DNA of 64,000 nt from Euonymus europaeus. Lineage: Eukaryota > Streptophyta > Magnoliopsida > Celastrales > Celastraceae. The translations under genes and the position numbers were made by a program. Below, piece after piece: positions 1 to 12,210 of this stretch. Position 1 is the stretch's first letter. Each line of letters opens with the position of its first letter. Where the stretch lies: assembly GCA_963580455.1 (NCBI GenBank), contig OY756960.1, forward strand, positions 2,852,001-2,916,000, written 5' to 3'. The notes under the pieces are model-generated. The model was not told the origin of the DNA. It saw nothing but the letters and a program-made list of their open reading frames with translations, and searched no databases.

Positions 1-154
1 TATATATATACATGCATGAAGATCGAGCTGAAGTACTGCTAGTCATGAAAATTGCAGTTTTTTAACTTACTAATGGAACTTGAAAGGTCGATCGCTCAGG
101 TTGCGTTTATGAGACAATTACATAAACACATACTCAGTGTCTTCTATTTATCAG

Positions 155-1980
155 AAAATGGAAGAGCTAGAGAAAAATCTGATTAAATTGAACTCTGGTG
201 ATGAGAATGCAGTCAAATCTGCAATCGAAGACTTCTCTTCTGGAGTTCAGCTTGATGAAGACAGTGTTCTTAACAAGCAATAATATGAACCAGCATAGCC
301 TATTTTCTTTTGCATTAACTCCTTTAAGCTCCATAACATTAGGACCAAACATGATCATCTCTCAGGAAGTTGATCGTCGACGAGTGTTTTTCCAAGGAGA
401 CTGTGGAGGATATCATAAAATCACTTGTGAGTCCTCAGTTGTTTTCTTCATCATAATCTAGCATACATTTATAACTTCATATCTCAAGTTAGGTGAATCA
501 GTGAATGAATCTGTAATCTACTCTACAGGTTACCGAGGCAAGGAAAGAAGGAAATGAATGGATAGTACCACTTCTTAAGGGGTTGACAAGATCGTCTCCT
601 ACAGCACTGAAAATTACGCTAAGATCGGTATTGATTTCTTATTTTATTAGCGCAACGGTTTCCATACCGACCGGTGGCGAAGCCACACTTGTGTGAGGGG
701 GTCAGCCGACCCCCTTAAAAAAATAAATGCTATATTAGGTAAATTTTTTTAAAAAAAACCCATTAAATTTTCAATTTAGACCAATTTGAAACTAAAAAAT
801 ACTCACTTAGTCCTTTGTTTTGTTGAATGGATATGAACTTTAAAGTTCAATTAAGTTTTTACTTTGTTGATTCATGATAATCACACGTCTTTACCAATTT
901 TGACAGTGATTATTGTTATTTGAATAGGCTGTTATCGAATTGTTTGAATATTTGTCAATTTATACAATGTTAATTATTAGTCTTTAATCAAAATTATAGT
1001 ATTTATTATATAACGTGAAAACGCAAGGTAATGTGACAATACCTTTAATACTCTCTAAATAAATTTGGGGGCAACGAAAACCTTGCTAACTTAATCGTAC
1101 CCTAATAAATTCATAACTAGTTTGGACCCCTTCCATACCTTCCTGGCTTCGCCCCGATACCCACTACTCATGGTAGTAGATGTGGTGCCATAAAATCTAG
1201 AGTGTTCTTTAATGCTTATTCACCTAATGCCAAATGTATATGAAAACATATCTTTAATGCTTGGTTTCTGGATTTATTGCATGCACCTACTGCCTTCTAA
1301 TTTGGACTTTACACAAATTTCCAGATTCGGGATGGAAGGAAGCAAACACTGGAGGAAAGTCTGAAGAAAGAATTCAGGCTAACAATGAACCTGATAAGAA
1401 GCACAATATCAGCGGATGTCTCTATGAGGTAGAATTCGAGTTAATAATAGGAAATAGCGAGTTATACAATTTTGGAAACACAAGATCCCCACATATTAAA
1501 TGAAATTTTGTTTTCTGATGAAGGGTATTAGAGCACTAATTATTTGTAAGGGCACTGCTCCTAAGGTACTCTTTCTACCGACTTGCATGTGTACGAACTC
1601 TGAGTATATAAGCCATGTCTCTGCCAGTTTAAAGAAATTTATTGTCTTGTACAGTATTCTGATATTTTGCCTAGGTGATGTAGTATATCTACTTGTAATG
1701 CAGTGGGATCCGCCAACTTTGGACCAAGTGGAAGATGGAAAGGTGGACCTGGTATTTCAAGCATTTGGAGAGGAAATGGAGCTCCAGATACCAGAAAAAG
1801 AGGAATGCAGGTTGGTTTATCTTCATATATAGTTGGATGCTCCGTCCATATAATTAATTTGGTTCTTAGTCTTTCTTTTTCCCTGAACCAAATTACAGGT
1901 GGGATGGAAAGTTTGAGTACTCACCTTATGCAACGAAGGAAACTGTAGATACACTGAACCAAAAACAGTCCAAGCTGTAA
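155..1980 (+). pseudogene. 3-hydroxyisobutyryl-CoA hydrolase-like gene, 3' part, disabled
   Basis: The 5' end lies left of the window. Exon-like blocks 155-280, 366-426, 529-627, 1325-1428, 1524-1565, 1704-1810 and 1899-1980 translate into the C-terminal half of a CHY1-type hydrolase of the enoyl-CoA hydratase superfamily, which in plants acts in valine catabolism. Readable pieces are DECFSKETVEDIIKSL, EGNEWIVPLLKGLTRSSPTA, GRKQTLEESLKKEFRLTMNL, WDPPTLDQVEDGKVDLVFQA and WDGKFEYSPYATKETVDTLN, ending in TAA. Two faults are visible. The first block runs into AATAAT with no GT donor. Block 1325-1428 is 104 nt where 102 is needed: two extra bases in gat-gtc-tc-tat-gag shift the frame and give a stop in the next exon. 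Intron 628-1324 is enlarged by an apparent transposon. Family identity is solid; pseudogene status rests mainly on the frameshift, which could be a sequencing error. Confidence 0.75.
665..1165. mobile_element. Putative small TIR element inside the hydrolase intron
   Basis: The segment is bounded by GGCGAAGCCA near 675 and its reverse complement TGGCTTCGCC near 1144, with neighbouring GGTATGG/CCATACC similarity. The interior is AT-rich with no coding potential. This looks like a non-autonomous element that enlarged the intron. Target duplications were not clear and the superfamily is unassigned. Confidence 0.35.
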
Positions 1981-2354
1981 CAGAACCAGCTCAATCAAAT
2001 CCTTCAATACCTGCCGCGACCAAAACTGTCCAAGACTACCAGCTTGATGATGTAGCCGATGCCATGGAACTTGACTACATAGACCGAGTTGATTTTATCA
2101 AGCATTGGGATATGGGCTTTGTTGCTTTTAATTGCTATGTTTAAGTTTCCTTTTTAACCTAGGGTTTTCAGCCCATTAGGGTTGTTACTGTTGCTATTAT
2201 GCTTCTCTACTGTTGCTGCGAAGAACAACTTTGAAACTTTGTAGAAATACAGTTGCACGAAAGGGATTTCCCTGTGTTGAAACTTTGTTTAATATTGTTG
2301 ATCTCGGTTCTAGTTGAAGAACCCAGTTTGTGTCTCGTTGATTCAAATTGCTGC

Positions 2355-2995
2355 CTCATTAAGTGGTTAAAAGGAGGAGCCCCTGTGTGGAGGGATCAAT
2401 TGCAGCGGTTTAGACAGAGGCAAGGCAAACTCCCAGTTCGCACTTGGAGGCAGATGAGGCAATTTTTGATGGGTAAATTTCTAGAACCTGACTAGGAGCA
2501 ATATTTATTTAGCCTTTATTACAATTATCACCGGGGTACTCGCACAATTTTTGAGTACTATAGTGAGTGGACTCGTTTGAGTAAAGGGAACGATATTTCT
2601 GAGACCAAAGCACAACATGTTGCAAGGTATATGGATGGTTTAAGCCTCGTTATTCAATATAAAAACGGTCTCACACCTGTTTATTTTGTGGAAGAAGCAC
2701 ATAACTTGACAGGGTCACAAAATAGCTTTGATGCCTTCAAAAAAGGTTAGTGCATTTCCTCAAACTCCTAAGGCTAATGATGACTCATGTTTAGCTATTG
2801 TTAGCACTGAGGCGGAACTTGAGAAAGAATCTAAGGAGGCTTGTGAGATGTATGTTCTAGTGGTGAAATCCTTGATGGATGGGAAGCAATCTAAAAAGTA
2901 CCTGAGATTCCTAAAGCCGTACAGGAGATCCTTTCTGGATTTCTAGAACTCATTGATGATGAGTTGCCTGAATAGCTACCGAAGAATTTTAGCCT
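2355..2995 (+). mobile_element. Ty3/gypsy gag-pol remnant
   Basis: The plus strand reads as a decayed retrotransposon gag: a tract with [20 protein letters not shown] and [15 protein letters not shown], a stop at 2493-2495, then RGTRTIFEYYSEWTRLSKGN and SETKAQHVARYMDGLSL, the usual order of the retrotransposon gag domain. From about 2890 the frame giving IPKAVQEILSGFLELIDDEL resembles the linker before reverse transcriptase. Stops and frame changes make it non-functional. There is no LTR and the interior is heavily deleted. Confidence 0.7.
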
Positions 2996-3453
2996 TAATT
3001 GCAGTCACTCAACAGCTCCCCAATTTCCGGACCATTTAACTTCACACCCATTTGCTCCGATTTGATGCCAACATTTTCTAAGCATGCGCTCCAAAAATAA
3101 TGTCACCCCATTCAACCACCTCAACCATCAATGCCTACGACCCATCAACATGGCCAAACGTGCATCAAGACAAGACCTGCATTAATTCCACACAAAGTCA
3201 TCAACCCCACCATCTATGACAACTGCCAGTTTAATACTACACAGTAGTAGTTTGCATGTGGGCCGGTGGTGGCCATGGTATAAAATCTTTTCATTTAATG
3301 CACCCTCCACCAATCCATTCAAAGCCATGCAAGTCCTGCCAATTTGGCATGTTCAATGTGCACTAACCCACCGCAAGACACCACACAATTGTGAATACAC
3401 CAATTTAACATATTAGCCTATATATACATACGTTGATTAATAATAAACCAACA
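2996..3453 (-). mobile_element. Putative Ty1/copia 3' LTR (truncated)
   Basis: On the minus strand, just after the copia pol tail, GCGGAAGAT precedes TGTTGG at 3453. This is the arrangement of a polypurine tract followed by an LTR starting TGTT. The downstream 450 bases have no coding content and abut the gypsy remnant. The far LTR end was not identified. Confidence 0.45.
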
Positions 3454-3489
3454 ATCTTCCGCTTAAGCTATATATGTTAAACCTGAACA

Positions 3490-3895
3490 ATTATATTGTG
3501 TAATCTTGAGTACGCACTAAAATGCTATCTTTCCTTGCAACACCTCTTTATTTGCAATTAGTCCATTGAACACATTAATATGATATCAAAGCAATCTTCT
3601 ATCACATTTATTTGTAACTAGACCCATCAATAATCATCGCACCAACGTGTTTGTAGCTATATGTTCTATAGATATTTGGTTACTCTGAACTCTTTCTTTA
3701 ACAATAATAAATTTGATGTCGATGTGCCTCATTTGAAGAGCTTCTATTGTTATTTGAAAATAGCACAATAGACTTATCATCACAACATATCTTTAGTGGC
3801 TTTTCAATGCTATCCACAATATGCAGCCTTGTGATAAAATTTCGTAGCCATTTTCTTTAACAATAATAAATTTGATGTCGATGTGCACCATTTAT
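3490..3895 (-). mobile_element. Ty1/copia pol C-terminal (RNase H) remnant
   Basis: Minus-strand translation gives the end of a copia polyprotein with frame breaks: NGYEILSQGCILW, then MRHIDIKFIIVKERVQSNQI followed by SIEHISTNTLV. This matches the conserved RNase H tail (KHIDIKYHFVRE..., then a TxxxxAD region). A block of about 34 bp around 3691-3724 recurs at 3855-3888, so the fragment has been locally duplicated. It is degenerate. Confidence 0.7.
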
Positions 3896-4289
3896 ACTCT
3901 TGCTTTTAAAACCGCGGATAAAAAAAATACCTAAATTAAAAAATAGTCGTACCTTTGCTTCCAAAACCATGTGTAAAAATTACATTATTATTGAGATCAC
4001 TTTTATGGTATACCCCGTAGTCAGGAAAACCAAGATAAAGATCTTCTGATACTTTCATAATCAGCGGATTCAAAATCGTGGGCAGACTATGACTTCTATT
4101 TAATTCTTTACCTGGTGACCAAGAGTCCAAGTCTAGTACTAGTACAAGTAACGTGTAATTCTTTGTAAAAAGTACTTGGTGACCTAGACTTGTAATAGTA
4201 TAAGTAACTTGCAATTCTTTGCAAAAAAGTAGGAATGAAAATATATTCTCCCAAAATTCTTCTTTCTAGTTTTATTATCAACGTTTGTC

Positions 4290-5399
4290 ATGGCGGCGAT
4301 TTTGAGCGGAACTTTGCCGGAAGATTTGGTGATTGACATTCTCGTTTGTCTTCCTGTAAAGTCGTTGAAGCGATTTAGGTGCGTTTCAAATGCTTGGCGT
4401 GATCTGATCGGAAATTGTAATTTTATCGCTATGCACTATCTGAAACAAACCACTATCAAAACTACTAGCAACGTATTTTTGAGATACAATGTTGTAGAAC
4501 AGGAAAAGCCCATGTTGTTTACTGTTGAAGTTGTTGGAGATGATGATGTGTTTACTCTTATAGATGATGCCGTTTCCATACCTTTCTCATGTGAAAATTC
4601 TTTTCTTTCAATCTGTGGTCCTTGTAATGGGATATTCTGTCTATGTAACTTCAAGCTTGGCATGGAGGATTTTGCCATTTGGAATCCCGCCACAAGAGAA
4701 TCCAAGATTCTACCTTTGTCGGACTCGGGGCCACCTGATTTGAATTTTGGAGATTATGGGTTTGGTTTTGATCACAGAACTAATGATTATAAGGTGGTAA
4801 GGTTCATTTGTAACATTTTCCGTGGATGTTCAATTGTTCGAGCTGAGTTATACTCTCTAAAGAGAGATTCTTGGAAAGTGATTCCTGTGATAGACATGGA
4901 TGCTCGTCCACGGTTCTATTACAATAGCAATCAGAAGACTTATAAGGATGGAGTTTATTATTGGAGAGTACACAAATATAGTGATGGTTCTCAATGGATC
5001 CTGTCCTTCAACATGGTGGATGAAGTTTTTGAGAAAGTGCGTCTACCAGCAGGTTTTGGTCGTGCCAAACTTCTAACATTCTTCAATGGACATTTATCTC
5101 TAGTTCTCCGCCGAGATGAGGGTAAGGAGATATACTTTGATATATGGGTGATGACTCAATATGGAGTACCAGAGTCTTTGGTTAGACAACTGAGTATTGG
5201 ACCTATCGCAGGTGTTGGGGGACCCTTAGGGTTTTGGAAAAATCGCGGAATGTTTTTCAATGGTGAGGAGGGGCAGCTTGTCGGTTACAACCTCGACACC
5301 AAACAGAATAAATGCCTTCAACACTTTGGGAAGAGAACTTATAGCCTAAGAGTTTTAAACTATGAAGAAAGTCTTGTTCCAATCAATAATTGTGAGTGA
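4290..5399 (+). CDS. F-box protein with F-box associated (FBA) domain, copy A
   Basis: Intronless 369-residue protein. The F-box is at about residues 8-48 (LPEDLVIDILVCLPVKSLKR, then FRCVSNAWRDLI), the SKP1-binding module of SCF ubiquitin ligases. The rest is an FBA-type substrate-binding region with the usual landmarks WNPATRESKILPL (about 130-143), YGFGFDHRTNDYKVVRF (about 156-172), AELYSLKRDSWKVI and GFWKNRGMFF. The start is the first ATG ahead of the F-box and matches the start of the three paralogs at 7321, 12595 and 15771. Length is normal for the family. It pairs with the broken copy at 12595: both lack the roughly 35-residue insert seen in copies B and B', and their 3' flanks are alike. 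The target substrate cannot be inferred. Such clusters resemble S-locus F-box arrays, but nothing here shows a self-incompatibility role. Confidence 0.93.
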   Translation: MAAILSGTLPEDLVIDILVCLPVKSLKRFRCVSNAWRDLIGNCNFIAMHYLKQTTIKTTSNVFLRYNVVEQEKPMLFTVEVVGDDDVFTLIDDAVSIPFSCENSFLSICGPCNGIFCLCNFKLGMEDFAIWNPATRESKILPLSDSGPPDLNFGDYGFGFDHRTNDYKVVRFICNIFRGCSIVRAELYSLKRDSWKVIPVIDMDARPRFYYNSNQKTYKDGVYYWRVHKYSDGSQWILSFNMVDEVFEKVRLPAGFGRAKLLTFFNGHLSLVLRRDEGKEIYFDIWVMTQYGVPESLVRQLSIGPIAGVGGPLGFWKNRGMFFNGEEGQLVGYNLDTKQNKCLQHFGKRTYSLRVLNYEESLVPINNCE

Positions 5400-7320
5400 A
5401 GGAAGAAGTTGAACTTGCAATATTTTCTTTTGCCAAAGCACAAGGTTGTTTCCAAGTGAAGACTTTTGATGTTTGTAGCTCTCTCTCTTTACAAGTTGAC
5501 TTTGCAATAAAATCCGGCCATAATTTTTTGCTTTAGTCTCTTTACGTTTGAGACTTTGATTCACCTTATCCTTGCAACAATCTTCTCACAATAGAAGCCA
5601 TTCTCTTCATTTGAATTTCAGCAAAAAGCTTGCTAGAATTTCATTCAGATCATAGCTTAAAAATTCAGCCATAATGAACGTAAAGTCATCTCCATTTAAT
5701 TAATGATCAGCTCTTGAAGTACCATATATGACCAGCTTCATCATCCTCTTCCTTTGATTTGAAAATTTGACTCCTAGAGTTTTGTATGTGAGCTTTCAAA
5801 TCAGCATTGTTTTTATTAGTTAGACTGCTCATGATGAACAATTTGTTTCTGGCATGAATAGGATGTAATTAAGCATACTGGGTGAATTTTAAATATGTAA
5901 AATGGGTAATTTTTTTAGGAGAAGTTTTGGGTGGTTAAAGCACTAGCCTGATATTTGTGAAGCTGTGAAGGAGTTCTATCTTAGATATTTTGGTTGAAAC
6001 CTTATTGGGTATCAGATTAGAATGAAAGCAACACACTTTCATGCTATGAATCTACAATCAAATAAATGAATCCTAGGGCTCCTCAATTGCATAATTGTTT
6101 GGTGTTGTTCCATATTCTACGGCTATATCAGATGATTTGGTAGATATTGGAGGGCTCCTCAATAACTATTGATGGATTGTGCTCAACACGGTACAAGATG
6201 TATTCTATGAGAAAAAGGTAATATGGGTTGAAGCATTGAGATTCTGCATTACAATCTCGAGTAAAATAATTTTCAAAAAGTATCGAGTCATTTATATCGC
6301 TGACTTCATGATTGTGCTACTATTGTGCTCAATGTGACTCTCCTGGCTGCTCACCCTGATTGTGCTCTTGGTTGGTATCCATATCCCCTTCCAGGATGAT
6401 TATACAACATAACACATCCTTTTTTCGTCATCCAATGATCTGATTTTGAATAAATTAATCTATTCTTAGCTAACGAGATAGATACACACTTCGGGAACTC
6501 CTCGAGCCAAATCCGAAGAACACCCCGACTTTTGGAGTTTCTAACCATCCGGTGAACTACTTCGTTATTACTGAATAAGTTGAATGTAAATACGTAGTCA
6601 CTGGCTTTGCAGTTTATAGTCTCAAGCAAACACTCAGTTTTTTTTTCCTTTGGAAAAAAAAGAAAAACTAGACTTGGTTCTGAAAAAAATGAATACAAGG
6701 TGCAGGATTAGCATAAATCAACTTATGTCTTCACGTATTCTTGTGAATCCTTCAAATGTGAGTGCACCGACTATTCACCAAAACACTCATTCAAAATATT
6801 TGATATTCACAAATTTGGGAGTATGTTGTGTGTTCCGCTAAAAGGCGTGCAAAAAACTCTGTCCGACTCGAATGATCGATTTATTTGATGGGTCAAATTA
6901 AATAAAATTTGAGTCAAAACTCAAAACACAAACCAAACCATATAGAGGTGGCAATCCATTGATGACTCTTTGTCCAACCCAAAGTCTGACTCTTAAGTCT
7001 TAATTTAAATGCTGAGTCAAGAATCATGAAATGCATGTTCATTGTTGTCTTTGGATTATTCTCCACCGTTGGATTCCTGAGATTTAATCGTACCCGTTCA
7101 AGTTTTCATTATTGTAACCATTGGATGCCTTGAATTTAATCGTGAACCGCTCTCTGCTTCTGTACTACGTGATTTCCCACTCGGCCCTTCGTCTTCCCAA
7201 CTACCGACTGAGTTTCTCGGTTGTCTCTTTCTCACTCGCTCTCTCAAACCCTAATATACATCACACGCCACAACCAGTGCCAAAGCTGTAGTGCGGCTGA
7301 CGGAGTGTAGAAAAGCTGTC
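5400..7320. other. Intergenic DNA of the F-box block
   Basis: No gene seen. Segment 5640-5880 (through the tract near 5760 reading gatttgaaaatttgactcct) recurs downstream of the third F-box copy at 14050-14320, so this spacer is part of the segmental duplication. Segment 6600-6715 recurs in part at 18455-18520. The stretch before 7320 is the 5' flank of copy B, shared with 15540-15770. Confidence 0.7.
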
Positions 7321-8529
7321 ATGGTGGTTTTGGGCAGAATTTTGCCAGAAGAGTTGGTGATTGACATTCTTTCTCGTCTTCCGGTGAAGTCGCTGAAGCG
7401 ATTCAGGTGCGTTTCAAAAGTCAAAACCTTGGTATGATATGATAGGAAGCCCTAATTTCATCGCCACACATCATCTGAAACAATCCACTCTTAACGGAAG
7501 TACTGGCAAAGTATTTGTGACTTACAATAACCTACAACTCGGTGAATTACCACAGTCTACCGATATCAGTCTCATTAATGAAGGTATCAGCAACGAATCT
7601 TTGAGGTTATCTAACATAACAAGCAGTGAACCCATGCTGTCTACCCTTAAAGTTGTTGGTGATGAAGATGTGGTTACTGTCACAGATGTCGTTTTCACAC
7701 CTTTCCCATATGATAACTTCAATTATCTATTAATCTGCGGTCCTTGTAATGGGATACTCTGTCTGTGTAACTTTGAGCCTCACGTGGAGTGGATTGTCCT
7801 TTGGAATCGGGCCACAAGAGAATCCAAGACTCTACCTTCGTCGTACTTGGAGTCGCCTGATTTGATTGATATTGCTTTTAGAGATTATGGGTTTGGATTC
7901 GATCACAAAACTAATGATTATAAGATGTTAAGGTTCATTTGTTATATTTCCGTTGAAGATTCAGTTGACCAAGCCGAGTTATACTCTCTATTCTCTAAGG
8001 AGTGATTCTTGGAGAGTGATTCCTCTGATGGACAATGATGTTTTTCCACGGTTGTTTGATACCACCTACAAGACTTACAAAGATGGAGTTTGTTATTGGT
8101 GGTTAAAGAAAATTAGTGACGGTTCTCAATGGATCTTGTCCTTCGACATGGTGGATGAAGTTTTTGAGAAAGTGCCTTTACCTGCAGATTTTGCATTTCC
8201 TAGACTACTTGCATTCTTCAATGGACATTTATCTCTAGTTCTCCCCCGAAATGAGGGCATGGAGAAATACTTTGATATATGGGTGATGATTCAATATGGA
8301 GTACCGGAGTCTTTTGTTAGGCAACTGAGTATTGGACCTATCGTAGGTGTTCAAAGGCCCTTAGGATTTTGGAAAAATAGCAGAATGTTTTTCAATGATG
8401 AGGCGGACAACTCGTCTTTTATGACCTTGACACCAAACAGAAGAAGTACCTTCAACTCGATGGGGAGACATATACCCCAGAAGTTCTAAACTATGAGGAC
8501 AGTCTTGTTCCACTCAATAATGGTGAATG
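7321..8529 (+). pseudogene. F-box/FBA pseudogene, copy B
   Basis: The start ATG and F-box (LPEELVIDILSRLPVKSLKR) are present, and the whole length aligns with the intact copy at 15771. Three small indels break it. A 7-bp tandem duplication (TCAAAAG/TCAAAAC) at about 7414-7427 shifts the frame just after the F-box and gives an early stop. A second 7-bp duplication (CTCTATT/CTCTAAG) lies at about 7986-7999, and a 1-bp deletion near 8405. Between them long frames persist (7439-8005 and 7953-8489) with FBA landmarks such as YGFGFDHKTNDYKMLRF. The original stop is at 8527-8529. Good residual similarity suggests recent loss. Only an F-box stub of about 40 residues would be made. Confidence 0.9.
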
Positions 8530-9655
8530 ATGGAAGAATTTGAACATGGAAACTCTCAGTCCCTATATAGGTTATACAGGGTGATGTTCCCTTGCTAGAA
8601 TGAAAACGCAATTTGTTCTTATACCTGGGTTTTAGTTTCTATTACTATTTTTGTTTCTTGCTTGTTATCTTGGAAAGTCCTTGGTTGGCTAATTATTATG
8701 TTAGTTAGTTTGTTGCAACCATTAACGTGAGTAGGTATATACAGTTTTACATTTTGTGATTCTGTCCTCGTTTTTGGGCCTGGAAATGGATTTCTCTGTT
8801 CTTGATTTTTGGCTTTTATGAGAACTTTGTTTGATGGAGCGATTGCATAACACCCTTTTTCGTTATAGCCTAATACCAAGCATATCTAGTCAGAGAATCC
8901 CAAAGTCAAAAGCAGCAAGGACTAAAGTTGGGGTTGAGACTTAAAGCTTGGCTTGTTCTTTTGTATTTGTATTTGTGTTTAGCTTGGTTGCTGTTGACCA
9001 AGTGTTTTATTTTCTCTTGGGTTGACTGCCATGTCATATGACTTTATTGTTCTTTTAGTGTGTGTGCGTGTGTTGTGCAAGGTAAGCTAGTTATCGAAGA
9101 AAATCTAGGACTTGTCTTACTTGTGTGTATGTTGTTCTGTGCTCTAAAATCATAATAGAGAAGTTGCTGTCTGTGTGGAACTCTTGTTCTCCATGTTTCT
9201 GTGTTGTCTTCACAGTGTGCTGTAAATACAAGCAGGTGATCGAGCTTGTAGATGCATGTTGTCTATGTAGTTGGTTACATAAACAGATTTGAGTCTCAAC
9301 TTTCATCCAGTGAAAAATTCACCTCCTAATTAAGAAAATGTTAATTATTATATAATGAACTTACTACAAAATTAATCGACTTAAAACCACACAACTAAAT
9401 TAATGTCATGTAAAGCACTGGCAAACACCTAAGATTGTCTCATGAAAATCTATTTTACTCGCTCTTTGAGATATCTTACTTGAACTGTCAATAAAGATAT
9501 CACTGTTCTTTTTTTAATATAGTACTCTGCATCACAAAAAATACATTCTTCTATAAAATTAGTGATAATTTCACAAGATTATTCTCTCCATCAATGATCA
9601 ATGCCAGCAATTTCATGTGCCATGAAGTAATAAGAATATGAAGGTAAGATACTAA
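8530..9655. other. 3' flank of copy B and spacer
   Basis: No gene seen. Segment 8530-9190 is collinear with 16980-17640 downstream of copy B' (for example the tract around ggtgatgttcccttgctaga), which supports block duplication. The rest is AT-rich without features. Confidence 0.65.
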
Positions 9656-10248
9656 GGGGTCGTTTGGTTTTTAGAATGGTTTGAGTGAGAGTGAGAATGA
9701 GAATGGGAGTGAGAATGAGATTTCGATTCTCACGTTTGGTATGTATAAAAACTGGGAATGAGAATGAGAATGAGAATGAAATTGTGTTTTGTCCATTATG
9801 TCCTTCCTTTATAATTATGTATAATTAACATATTTCATTTGCGCATTTCTAATTATATATAATTAACAAATTAAAACAAAAATGTAGTCAAAATTAACAA
9901 ATTATATAATTAACAAATTAAAATAAAATAACAATATATTAATTAATATGCATTTCTAATTATATATAATTAACAAATTAAGATAAAATAACAATATATT
10001 AATTAATATGCATTAATAACAATATATTAATTAATGTATCAATTAATATTAATTAATAGCAATATATTAATTAATATTTAATTGGGGTCAAAATTGTCAT
10101 TTTGTATCCCATTCCATGTGGAATGGGCTATTCCCACATTACATAAAAATGTGGGAATGAAAAAGTAGGAGAGAGGAATGAAGGAATGGAATGCTTCATT
10201 CCACATTCCATGTCTATTCTTTCCCAATTCCACAAACCAAACGACCCC
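9656..10248. mobile_element. Tourist/PIF-Harbinger-like MITE
   Basis: The terminal inverted repeats start GGGGTCGTTTGGTTT and end AAACCAAACGACCCC. They are flanked by a 3-bp target duplication, TAA at 9653-9655 and 10249-10251. Subterminal sequence is rich in GAGAATGAGAATG-type repeats on the left and CATTCC on the right. The 593-bp interior is AT-rich with TTAATTAATAT repeats and no transposase. The related element at 25271 has the same TAA duplication. Confidence 0.85.
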
Positions 10249-10489
10249 TAAGAACCTTGGGGCGATTGAGTTGCCTGGTATTTTATTGCTTCAACTACAA
10301 ATTAGAAAGGCCAAAAAAAAAAACTAATCCTAACTCCAAGTACAACAAACAAAAATTATCAAAAGAAACTTGGCAAAACACTGTTCGATTCGGATGAGTA
10401 ATTAATTTGTCCAGCCCGTATCAAACCAAATTTGGATATAAGTTAGACAATGGTGATAAATGATCAAGGGCTAAACAACTCATATTGTT

Positions 10490-10645
10490 CCATTATATTA
10501 TATCATCGTATTCCATTATAAAATTTATAATAAAATATGATATTTCATTGTAAGTGTACAATGAAATATAATATTACAATGAAATATTCATTGATATTTC
10601 ATTGTAAATTTACAATGGAATACGATATTACAATGAAATGAGTTA
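10490..10645. repeat. AT-rich palindromic repeat
   Basis: Several alternating copies of TTTCATTGTAA and TTACAATGAAA, plus CGTATTCCATT and AATGGAATACG, allow extensive fold-back. There is no coding content. It is probably the remains of a MITE or a local hairpin expansion. Confidence 0.5.
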
Positions 10646-10799
10646 TTATGGCTGTTGAGGGCTGGGCCATGAAACATTTCCCTAAATTATATGTCCAAAA
10701 TTTGGATTAAAACGTAAAAAATTTGCTCGTTTTAAAATCAAGTTTTCAACAATTAAAAGAATTTCTAAATTTCCAGCCTCCATTGGGCTGCCATTGTGC

Positions 10800-12210
10800 G
10801 CATCCTTCAAAATGAAAGATGGACTCCATGAATGGCTGTTTATGCCTTTCGAGTTGTTCAATGCGCCTAACACTTTCGTGCGACTTATGAATCAATTTTT
10901 ACGCCCTTTCTTGGTAAATTTGTAGTCGTTTACTTTGATTATATTCTGATTTATATTCATAGTGAAAGAGACCATATGGAGCACCTTCAAGCTGTGTTAT
11001 AGGTGCTGGTCGGAAATCAGCTTTTTATTAATTTTAAAAGTGCAGTTTTGTAATGGAGCGATTATTATTCCTTGAGTATGTGGATAGTTCTGAGGGTATT
11101 TTGATTGATGAAAAATAGGCGAGAGCCATTCGTAATTGGCGTACACCAAGAACGGTGGGTGAAGTCAAGAGTTCCATGGGCTAGAAGTGTTTTATTGTCG
11201 ATTTATTAGAGATTTCAATAGCATTGTGGCACCTATAACGGAGTGCTTAAAAAAAGGGGAAATTCCAATGGGGGAGAAGTAGCCGACACAGCTTTTGTAG
11301 TTATCAAAGAATATTTGTGTACCACACCCTGCCTTGCTTACCCAGTTTTGATAAATTATTTGAGGTGGAGTGTGATGCTATTGGAGTTGAAGTTGTTTTG
11401 TCTCAAGAGAAACGACTAGTGGCATTTTTTAGTGAAAAGCTTAGTGATGCACGTCAAAAGTGGAGTACTTACGATCAAAAAATTTATTCTATTGTTCGGG
11501 CTTGGAAGCATTGAAAACATTTTTTGATTTAGTAAGAATTTATTCTCTACACATATCATCAAGCTTTGAAGTATTTGAATAGCCAAAGAAGTTTGAGTAA
11601 TATGCATACTCTGTGGTCAACCTATATGCAGAAGTTTCCTATAGTGATGAAGCACAAATCTAGTGTTTTGAATAAGGTGGCAGATTTGAGCCGATGCACG
11701 AGCTTGCTGATCACTTTGCAGCAAGAAGTTGTGGGGTTTGAGTTACTAAAGGAGTTGTATGAAGATGACTTGAGACTTTCGCAGGCATGGGAAAAGTGTG
11801 TCATTAAACAAAGTAAAGGTGAATTTCATATTATTGATGCCTTCTTATTTTATGGCAATCAGTTATGCATTACTCGGAGTTCTGTGTGGGGAAAATTGAT
11901 TCGGGAGTTACATAGTGGAGGTTTGGAAGGTCACTTGGGGCGAGATAAGATTATTAGTGATGTAGCAAATTTGTATTACTTGCCTCAGTTGAAACGTGAC
12001 GTGGGAAATTTTGTTAGTAAGTGTTATGTATGTCAGACGTCCAAGGGGCAGGCTCAAAATATTTCTCACACTTTCAATGTGGCTGACCTATATGAGTATC
12101 ATGACGATGTGCTGCTTTATTCGGATTATAACTCGTGGTCGAGTTCTTTTCAAGTAGAAGGGACTGGCGTAGAATGGTTTGCCGACGAGTACATGGAGAA
12201 AAGGAAATAA
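10800..12210 (+). mobile_element. Ty3/gypsy RT-RNase H-integrase remnant with internal deletion
   Basis: Plus-strand frames give a decayed pol: reverse transcriptase ([20 protein letters not shown], then VVYFDYILIY, where the catalytic DD has become DY), RNase H-like pieces near 11320-11510 (DAIGVEVVLSQEKR) and an integrase zinc-binding module at about 11830-12060 (LIRELHSGGLEGHLGRDK and FVSKCYVCQTSKGQAQN, so H-H-C-C is intact). Right after this zinc finger the frame passes into FNVADLYEYH...SSSFQVEGTGVEWFADEYME, the extreme C terminus of such polyproteins. The integrase core has therefore been deleted precisely enough to keep the frame. The left end sits inside duplicated F-box-block promoter sequence (break near 10800). 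Confidence 0.8.
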
